12,407 nt of DNA from Candidatus Hydrogenedentota bacterium (GTDB lineage: Bacteria; Hydrogenedentota; Hydrogenedentia; Hydrogenedentales; SLHB01), in contig JAFGTL010000717.1 of NCBI GenBank assembly GCA_016934125.1, positions 1-12,407 of the forward strand. Direction: 5' to 3'. The notes under the pieces were generated by a model. It had not been told where the DNA came from and made no database searches. It saw nothing but the letters and a program-made list of their open reading frames with translations. The position numbers and the translations under genes are program-made. Shown here piece after piece: positions 7,155-12,407 of the stretch (the stretch's first letter is position 1; each line of letters opens with the position of its first letter).

Positions 7155-9023
7155 ATGGTTGTTGGCTCGAATCTGGTGCGGTATTGTGTGCCGTTGTTCG
7201 CCTCGACGATGATGTGCTCGGCGGGTGCCGGGCCGGTGGAAGGGCCGGCGGATCTCCCGAAGGTGAAGCCAGCCGATCTGTCGCTGTTTTCGCCCGACGA
7301 TCTGAGCGACGCGGAGTTGATTGTCCCGTTCTACCTGGCCCACTGCCACCGCGTCGCGAACAGCATCCAGGAGGACGGGCCGAACCGGGGTTTCATCACG
7401 CTGCCTGTGTGGCGGCCCAAGCAGTACAACGAGCCGTACAACGCCCGGGTGCTCGAGAACTTCATGCCGCTCACGTATTTCTACTGCACGAACCGGCCCT
7501 GGAACCCTTACTACGGAGACGGGGCGCTCCGGTTGCGGCTTGAGGCGCTGCTGGATTTCTGGTGCCGGGCCCAGCATACGGACGGACGGTTCAGCGAGTA
7601 TGAACCGGAGGGGTGGAACCTGCCCGCGACGGGATTCGCCGTGATGTTCATGGGCGAGACGCTGCGCCTGCTCGACAGTGGCCCGCCCATCGATGAAGGC
7701 CTGCATGAACGGGTGATCGCGGCGCAGGGGAAGGCGTGTCGCGCGCTCCTGACGTCGGCGGGCCTGTTTGATCACGCTCGGAAGTACTCGAACCAATACA
7801 GCGGGTTGTGGGGCGGCGTGCTCGCATTTCTCGAGGTGTGCCCGGATGCCGAACTCGAATCGCTGATCCGCCAGCGCCTCGAGGAATCGCTCGAGTGCCA
7901 TCAGAGCCCGGCGGGCTATTGGTATGAAGCGGGCGGCTGCGATTGGGCGTACACGTCGCGCACGCACGCCGGCAATCTGCTGATGGCGTGGCACTATGCG
8001 CATGACACAGATCTCGCGCCGTTGTTCGCCTTGGGCGAGACGCGTTGGGCGGAGTGGGTGGCCTACAACACCGTGTTGGAGCCGGATGGCCGCACGCGCG
8101 TGGTGAACCGCGCCATCGAGACGCGAACGCGCGGCGACTACGGAGCCCGGCACAACCCCCTGTCCGAGGTGGCGCCACTGGGCCGTGCGTTCGTCGACAC
8201 GCAGTCGGAGGTGGACGAGTCGATCCGCCGGCAGCGTGCCGCGCTCGCAGCGGATTGGCCCAAGGTGGCGGAGTTGGAGGTCGGCGGCCACCACGCGTAT
8301 TCGCCGCATCCTATCCTGAATCTGGGGCACGGGCGGTGGCACCCTTCCGACGCGGAACGTGCCGAAGCGCGACGCGCCCTGCCTTACGTGGCCGGTAGCG
8401 AGTTCAATCATCAGCGCGTAGACACCGGATGCGTGCAGATCTACACCTATGTACGGCGTCCTGCTTACTATGCGGCCTTCAATGCCGGGAAGCGTCTTTC
8501 CGCGCAGCAGCGGTTTGGCCTCGGGCTGCTCTGGACGGATGCGTATGGCGCCGTGCTTCAGAGCCAGTCGGGCACGAAGAGGGCTGCCTGGGGTACGCGG
8601 GCGCCCGAGGCGGATTGGGTCTACGAAGGGGAGTTGACAGGGGCCTCCTGGCGCGTGGGCGATATGGGCGTCGCGCCTGAGCCGGGCGTGCGGGACTTGC
8701 CGCAGGGCGATCTCGTTGTCACGTACAGCCTGGATGGCGCCGGTGAGAAGGCGGTGACGTTTGGGGGCGATCGAATCGCCGTGCGCGTCACGCATCCGGG
8801 GGCGTTTGTCGAGCAGTTTCCGCTGCTTGTTCCGGAAGGCACGGAACCGCATGCGGCGGACGGTGTCGCGAACGTGGCGGGCGACGGGATCCGAATCGTG
8901 TTTCCACCGGCGTCCCCGGCGACGTGGCATCGGGAAGATGTGCATGTCGCGGGCAAGGAACTCGTCACGCTCACGCTGGCCGCGGCGGACACGCTCACCT
9001 ACGAACTGTGCATGATCCCGTGA
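7155..9023 (+). CDS. Secreted (alpha/alpha)-toroid-like protein, possible polysaccharide lyase or hydrolase
   Basis: A 622-residue exported protein that I cannot place in a named family. Residues 1-25 form a signal peptide (R9, hydrophobic core, CSAGA). Residues of about 50-470 are rich in amphipathic helices with Trp, Tyr and His clusters such as YSNQYSGLWGG (211-221), YWYEAGGCDWAYTSRTHAGN (255-274) and EFNHQRVDTGC (416-426), the style of (alpha/alpha)-toroid lyases and unsaturated-glycan hydrolases. Residues of about 490-622 are beta-rich, like the C-terminal sandwich of heparinase II/III-type proteins. Candidate catalytic residues are H271, Y431, H419 and nearby Tyr/Asn, but no exact lyase signature is matched. 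The frame is open from 6912, but the ATG at 7155 has AAGGGGAG 5 nt upstream and starts the signal peptide. Its neighbours are GH43 (divergent) and a propeller protein (convergent), which points to extracellular glycan breakdown. Confidence 0.85.
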   Translation: MVVGSNLVRYCVPLFASTMMCSAGAGPVEGPADLPKVKPADLSLFSPDDLSDAELIVPFYLAHCHRVANSIQEDGPNRGFITLPVWRPKQYNEPYNARVLENFMPLTYFYCTNRPWNPYYGDGALRLRLEALLDFWCRAQHTDGRFSEYEPEGWNLPATGFAVMFMGETLRLLDSGPPIDEGLHERVIAAQGKACRALLTSAGLFDHARKYSNQYSGLWGGVLAFLEVCPDAELESLIRQRLEESLECHQSPAGYWYEAGGCDWAYTSRTHAGNLLMAWHYAHDTDLAPLFALGETRWAEWVAYNTVLEPDGRTRVVNRAIETRTRGDYGARHNPLSEVAPLGRAFVDTQSEVDESIRRQRAALAADWPKVAELEVGGHHAYSPHPILNLGHGRWHPSDAERAEARRALPYVAGSEFNHQRVDTGCVQIYTYVRRPAYYAAFNAGKRLSAQQRFGLGLLWTDAYGAVLQSQSGTKRAAWGTRAPEADWVYEGELTGASWRVGDMGVAPEPGVRDLPQGDLVVTYSLDGAGEKAVTFGGDRIAVRVTHPGAFVEQFPLLVPEGTEPHAADGVANVAGDGIRIVFPPASPATWHREDVHVAGKELVTLTLAAADTLTYELCMIP

Positions 9024-9030
9024 GGCCAGC

Positions 9031-9082
9031 GCACGGGAAGTGGCGCGTTTGGGAGGCATGAGGGATTCTGCGCGGCCCGTGC
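9031..9082. terminator. Imperfect hairpin between convergent genes
   Basis: GCACGGG (9031-9037) and CCCGTGC (9076-9082) are perfect 7-bp arms around a 38-nt centre in which CGCG pairs again. It fills nearly all of the 63-bp gap between two convergent stop codons, so it could serve both genes. No T-run follows on either side, so intrinsic termination is uncertain. Confidence 0.35.
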
Positions 9083-9086
9083 TGTC

Positions 9087-10739
9087 CTACTCAGTTGGCC
9101 CGTGAGCGACGGCTTCATATGCGTGCCGGCCGGTGGTGTCTCGGGGGCCGGTGAAGCCGGGCCCGCCGGCGGCAACATACCCCCTGCTCGCGCCGGAAGA
9201 GGATGGACTCAGCCAGAAGGCGTACAGCTTGCCATTCCTGAGGTGGAACCGAAGGCGCACAGGGCCCGCAGCCAGGGAATCGAGTGAAGGGGCTTCCGCC
9301 CAGCGGACGGGCGCAATGGTGGAATCGCCCGTAACCACCTCACACCGGGCGGCCGTGAACGGCTCGATCGGTTTCCCGTCCACGTCGAGGATCTCAACCC
9401 GGAGGGCGCCGTCCGGCGCAGCGACATTGACGAAGAGATGGGCCGCTTCGAGCCGTAGCGGGGGCGTGGTGAGCGAGCCGCCCCGTGCGCCGGCATTCAT
9501 CGAGGCGAAGCCGTCGCGGCGAAGGGTGAAGAGGCCGGTGCTGCTGAATCCCTCATGGGCGGTGACATCGCGCGTCATGCGGCCGCTCGCATAGAAGTAC
9601 AGTTGCTCGCCGATCACGAGGCAGCATCCACCCACGGACTGCACGTTGCCGTAGTTCCACGCTTCGGGATCCTCCGACACGGGAATGAAGGGTTCGCGCA
9701 AGGGCCGGTGCCAGTGGAATCCATCGCGGCTGAAGCCGACGAACACCTGGTTGATCTTCTGTCGCGCGGGGTAGTTGGGTGGATTGCCCTGCCAGATGAC
9801 GAACAACCCCAGGAGGAGGGACTCGTACGGCGTCGCGTCGAGACAGTAGAGCTGAGGGGGGACGCCGATCCCCTCCCGCGGCGCGTCGAGGCCGTCAGCG
9901 CCCACCCATGGAACGGTGTTTGCGTTGGCGCCGTCGGGCGGGGGGAATTCCTCCGATTCGTAGTAGCGGCGGTAGCGCGTGGGCGGATCGCCCTGGACAT
10001 CCTTCACGCTGAACACCCACTTCTCCCGGAATGGATTGTAGAAGAACGTGGAGCGATCCGACTTGGGCGCAACGAACGGCGGAAGGGCATCATGCCAATG
10101 GATGCCATCGGGGGACACGGCGAAGGCGTGCGTGTAGCCTGGATGAACATCGCGCCGACAGCGCATCATCTTGAAGCGCCTGGCCGGATCCGCCGCGGAC
10201 AGATCGAGCCAGATCGTTGTTGAGTCGCGCTTGCCTTCCTTCACAATGTTGGTGCCGGGCCGCACGTCCAACAGGGGCTTTTCCCAGTGTATGCCGTCGA
10301 GCGATTCGGCGTAGCAGGTGCGCTGCCTTCCCGACTCGTACCACATGAGGAACCGCCGGCGCGACGGATCGAACCAGACGCCGTCGCTGAACGCAATCGT
10401 CTCCCTGGGATCGTTGAGCGTGTCCACCTGCTGTTCCCATGGGCGATCGGGACGCACGAGCGGGTTGCCGGCATGAGGAAGGGGCTTGTGAAACTCGCGC
10501 GTCAAGTCGGTTTCGGCGATGAGGTAGTCGTCCACGAAGAGTTGGCGGCCCTCGCCGAGGATGATCACGGCGGGGGGCGATTCGAGCCATGGCACGGGCA
10601 TGGGCTGGCGGCCGAGCACCTCGTCCAGCGTCCGCTCGGGGGGCCATGGCGGCACGGCTCGTCCGTCGTCAACCTGTCCCACAGCGCTCCCGGCAAACAA
10701 CAGCGGCACCGACAGCGCGGCGATAATCGCAACGTACAT
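9087..10739 (-). CDS. Secreted GH32/43-like beta-propeller protein (LFVDDYLI type)
   Basis: A 550-residue exported protein. The signal peptide is residues 1-21 (ending SAVG, then QVDD). The element LFVDDYLI (67-74), followed by REFHKP, marks a group of proteins common in planctomycete-like genomes and usually annotated as glycosyl hydrolase family 32 or 43-like. Propeller blades show up as three copies of S-x-DG-[IF]-HW: SLDGIHW (146-152), SPDGIHW (209-215) and SRDGFHW (337-343). The segment GLFTLRRDGFASM (402-414) leads into a C-terminal beta-sandwich of about 140 residues (LTTPPLRL, LRVEILDVDG). Acidic residues that could be catalytic include D70/D71, D119 and E357, but I cannot map the standard triad with confidence. 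AAAGG precedes the ATG at 10739 by 5 nt. It is convergent with the toroid protein and divergent from the GH38 gene. Substrate is unknown; a non-catalytic binding role is possible. Confidence 0.88.
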   Translation of the reverse strand: MYVAIIAALSVPLLFAGSAVGQVDDGRAVPPWPPERTLDEVLGRQPMPVPWLESPPAVIILGEGRQLFVDDYLIAETDLTREFHKPLPHAGNPLVRPDRPWEQQVDTLNDPRETIAFSDGVWFDPSRRRFLMWYESGRQRTCYAESLDGIHWEKPLLDVRPGTNIVKEGKRDSTTIWLDLSAADPARRFKMMRCRRDVHPGYTHAFAVSPDGIHWHDALPPFVAPKSDRSTFFYNPFREKWVFSVKDVQGDPPTRYRRYYESEEFPPPDGANANTVPWVGADGLDAPREGIGVPPQLYCLDATPYESLLLGLFVIWQGNPPNYPARQKINQVFVGFSRDGFHWHRPLREPFIPVSEDPEAWNYGNVQSVGGCCLVIGEQLYFYASGRMTRDVTAHEGFSSTGLFTLRRDGFASMNAGARGGSLTTPPLRLEAAHLFVNVAAPDGALRVEILDVDGKPIEPFTAARCEVVTGDSTIAPVRWAEAPSLDSLAAGPVRLRFHLRNGKLYAFWLSPSSSGASRGYVAAGGPGFTGPRDTTGRHAYEAVAHGPTE

Positions 10740-10783
10740 CTCGGCCTTTCCCCGGTTTCACGGCATCCCTGTAGTCGGCGCCC

Positions 10784-10789
10784 ATCATA
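10784..10789 (-). promoter_or_regulatory. Candidate -10 element for the propeller-protein gene
   Basis: TATGAT on the minus strand differs from the sigma-70 -10 consensus at one base and would start transcription about 38 nt before the ATG at 10739. No convincing -35 box lies 16-18 bp upstream (the hexamer there is TGGCAC), so an activator or another sigma factor may be needed. Confidence 0.4.
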
Positions 10790-10816
10790 GCGAATCGGGC
10801 GGGGGAGTGCCATGGC

Positions 10817-10830
10817 GCTTGCGTTCAAGC
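10817..10830. promoter_or_regulatory. Dyad in the divergent gap (possible operator)
   Basis: GCTTG-CGTT-CAAGC is a 14-bp inverted repeat with 5-bp perfect arms. It lies near the middle of the 171-bp gap between the divergent propeller and GH38 genes, about 30 bp upstream of the candidate -10 element of the former. The position suits a regulator acting on both genes. No partner protein is visible next to it. Confidence 0.35.
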
Positions 10831-10899
10831 CCCGGCGCTGCTACCGTGTCGTTCCAGCCCGATACAGGCCCGAGTTGCGAGGGGAACGGCCCACTCGAC

Positions 10900-10905
10900 A
10901 GGTGA
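10900..10905 (+). promoter_or_regulatory. Ribosome binding site of the GH38 gene
   Basis: AGGTGA matches the 3' part of the full anti-Shine-Dalgarno complement and ends 5 nt before the ATG at 10911. This favours 10911 over the in-frame GTG at 10902, which lies inside the site. Confidence 0.6.
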
Positions 10906-10910
10906 ATGCC

Positions 10911-12407
10911 ATGCAATTACTCCACCTCTCTTGCGTCCTCGTCCACATGACAACCTTTGCCGGCGCGGCGTCGGTGTTTGAGGACGATTTCCTCAACGGC
11001 CCGGGGCGGTGGAAGCCATTTCTCGCAGAGGGCGCCTGGACGTGCAGCGACGGCATGCTCGCAACGCGCGGCGGAGAGGAGTATGCCGGGCGACTCGCGG
11101 ACATCCCGCCGGTGGGGGATGTGCTTGTGGACATCGAGGCGCGGTGCGGGGACTCGCCACGGCGCAATTTCGGCCTCACACTCCGCGCCAAGGCGGATCA
11201 CAGCCGCGTGGTTGTGCGGTACTACGATCGCAAGGATGCGCTCGAGATCATCCTCTTCGACAGGGACAAGCCGGGCCACATCGAGTCCAGCGCGGGCGGA
11301 CTCGGCATCCAGCCGGGCGTGTGGCATCACATCAAGGCCGCGGCCATAGGCGATCTGGTTTTGGCGAAATGCTGGCCGGCCGACGGCGTCGAGCCGGATT
11401 GGCAGGTGCGGTGCAGCTATCCCGATACCGAGCCGGGGGCCGTGGGCCTCATCGCCCATGACGGCACGTATGCGGACTTCCGCTCAGTGCGGATGGACTG
11501 GGGCGAGGCGGTGGACGGGCTCCGGCAGGGCATCGCGGCAGAGCAGAAGGCCTACCTGGCCCACCTTGTCGAGAACCTCGCCCTCGAGGTGGAGCCGACG
11601 CCCTTTGTCCTTCGCGAGAACAACGCGCGGCGGATCCTCCTGCGGCCGATGCTGGACGGCGAGGTGAAGCCCATGGATGGGAAGGTGTCGGTTCGCTGCG
11701 GCGGTGCGGCCCAGGAGTACGCGGTGCGTGCCGGGGACTTCAGTGCGGGCGGGTGGGCGGTCCACGTGGCCGAGCCCGAGAAGCCGATGACGCTTGACGT
11801 CGCGTTTGAGGCCGGATCCGGCAGACGCCTCGAAGCGGAATGCCGGCTCGAGCCTGCGACGCCGTGGACGTTCTACATGACGCCACACACCCACTACGAC
11901 ATCGGATACACGGAGCCGCAGCCCGAGGTCATCGAGCGGCTGGCGCGCGACACGAATGACGCGATCCAGTTCTGCGAGGATACGGCGGACTGGCCCGCCG
12001 AGAGCCGCTACCGCTGGACGGTGGAGGTAACCAGCCTGGCGGATCACTTCATCCGGCGCCATCCGGATCAGGTGGAGCGCTTCATGCAGCTCGTGCGTGA
12101 GGGGCGAATCGAGATCTGCGGCTACTACCTCAATATGCCGACGGAACTCACCGGGCACGAGGAGACAATCCGGTGCCTCTACTACGCGCAGCACCTGCGC
12201 GAGCGTTACGGGGTGCGGATCGACACGGTGATGATCGACGACGTGCCGGGCTACGGCTGGGCGCTGGCCGACTTGTTCGTGGACGCGGGGATGGGGCGGG
12301 CGTCATTTCGTGCGAACGCGATCCGCGGTCAGTTCTTGTGGTATCGGGAGGGGGCGGTGCCGCGGCCGTTCTACTGGGAAGGGCCGGCGGGCAAGCGCCT
12401 GTTCACG
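10911..12407 (+). CDS. Jelly-roll plus GH38 alpha-mannosidase-like protein, cut by the right edge
   Basis: An open frame of 499 codons with no stop; the gene continues beyond the window. A short hydrophobic leader (about residues 1-20, ending AGAA) suggests export. Residues of about 21-195 (FEDDF at 23-27 to VRMDWG) look like a concanavalin/LamG or DUF1080-type jelly-roll used for glycan binding. A beta-rich linker domain spans about 215-320. The GH38 catalytic domain starts near 322: HTHYDIGYT (326-334) matches the HxHxDxGW zinc motif with H328 and D330 as ligands, and MIDDVPGYGW (441-450) holds the Asp (D443 or D444) expected as nucleophile and zinc ligand. The second zinc histidine lies beyond the edge. 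GH38 enzymes release alpha-linked mannose; Y replaces the usual W after DIG. Divergent from the propeller gene across 171 bp. The N-terminal fusion is unusual, since most GH38 proteins begin with a helical or small beta domain. Confidence 0.88.
   Translation, partial: MQLLHLSCVLVHMTTFAGAASVFEDDFLNGPGRWKPFLAEGAWTCSDGMLATRGGEEYAGRLADIPPVGDVLVDIEARCGDSPRRNFGLTLRAKADHSRVVVRYYDRKDALEIILFDRDKPGHIESSAGGLGIQPGVWHHIKAAAIGDLVLAKCWPADGVEPDWQVRCSYPDTEPGAVGLIAHDGTYADFRSVRMDWGEAVDGLRQGIAAEQKAYLAHLVENLALEVEPTPFVLRENNARRILLRPMLDGEVKPMDGKVSVRCGGAAQEYAVRAGDFSAGGWAVHVAEPEKPMTLDVAFEAGSGRRLEAECRLEPATPWTFYMTPHTHYDIGYTEPQPEVIERLARDTNDAIQFCEDTADWPAESRYRWTVEVTSLADHFIRRHPDQVERFMQLVREGRIEICGYYLNMPTELTGHEETIRCLYYAQHLRERYGVRIDTVMIDDVPGYGWALADLFVDAGMGRASFRANAIRGQFLWYREGAVPRPFYWEGPAGKRLFT

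Noticed and set aside
6996..9059. A 687-codon open frame on the minus strand opposite the toroid-protein gene
   Set aside because: It is Arg/His/Pro-rich, has no recognisable domain or signal, and mirrors the high-GC codon pattern of the plus-strand gene, which has a good ribosome binding site and signal peptide.
10804..10830. TGGCAC as a sigma-54 type -24 element upstream of the propeller gene
   Set aside because: The matching -12 element (TTGC at the right spacing) is missing; the following bases are CGCCC.
10902..10910. GTG at 10902 as the start of the GH38 gene
   Set aside because: It falls within the AGGTGA ribosome binding site that suits the ATG at 10911 and has no better site upstream at normal spacing.
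11484..12194. A 236-codon minus-strand open frame opposite the GH38 gene
   Set aside because: The plus-strand frame is open for 499 codons and carries the GH38 zinc motif; the antisense product is an Arg/Leu-rich shadow.

Overview
The window is GC-rich (by eye roughly 60-65%) bacterial DNA, densely packed and devoted almost entirely to carbohydrate use. No rRNA, tRNA, CRISPR array, insertion sequence or phage gene is visible. The protein styles (an NPCBM domain joined to a GH36-type alpha-galactosidase, a secreted 'LFVDDYLI' beta-propeller protein, a GH38 domain behind a jelly-roll domain, many secreted glycan-active enzymes) resemble Planctomycetota, Hydrogenedentota, Armatimonadota or Lentisphaerae-type genomes. 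No marker gene is present, so the phylum is an inference.

Left half, minus strand, positions 1-5748: five genes run in one direction with gaps of 47 bp or less and look like one operon. In transcription order they are a secreted NPCBM plus GH36-type alpha-galactosidase (5748-3289), a CtBP-like D-2-hydroxyacid dehydrogenase (3272-2256), a LacI-family regulator (2255-1242, start directly abutting the previous stop), a short-chain dehydrogenase (1201-359), and a sugar-porter MFS transporter that runs off the left edge (311-1). A near-consensus sigma-70 promoter (TTGACA, 17 bp, TATGCT) lies at 5885-5857. A perfect tandem 11-bp repeat sits over the predicted transcription start and is a candidate operator for the LacI protein encoded in the same operon. 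The inferred logic is glycoside cleavage outside the cytoplasm, sugar import, then oxidation or reduction of the sugar or its acid by the two NAD(P)-dependent enzymes, under a local repressor.

Middle, 6056-9023: a secreted single-domain GH43-type glycosidase (minus) is divergent, across a 160-bp gap, from a secreted 622-residue protein (plus) that looks like an (alpha/alpha)-toroid plus beta-sandwich enzyme such as a polysaccharide lyase. I cannot assign that protein to a named family.

Right side, 9087-12407: a secreted five-bladed-propeller-like protein of the GH32/43 type (minus) ends 63 bp from the previous gene in a convergent arrangement with a possible shared hairpin. It is divergent, across 171 bp, from an open-ended gene (plus) whose product joins an N-terminal jelly-roll (LamG/DUF1080-like) domain to a GH38 alpha-mannosidase-type catalytic domain, cut by the right edge.

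Together the genes form a saccharide-utilisation locus with alpha-galactosidase, GH43, GH38, propeller and possible lyase activities. This suggests a branched galactose- and mannose-containing glycan as substrate, but that is inference. The most unusual items are the unassigned toroid protein, the jelly-roll/GH38 fusion, and the promoter with tandem repeats.
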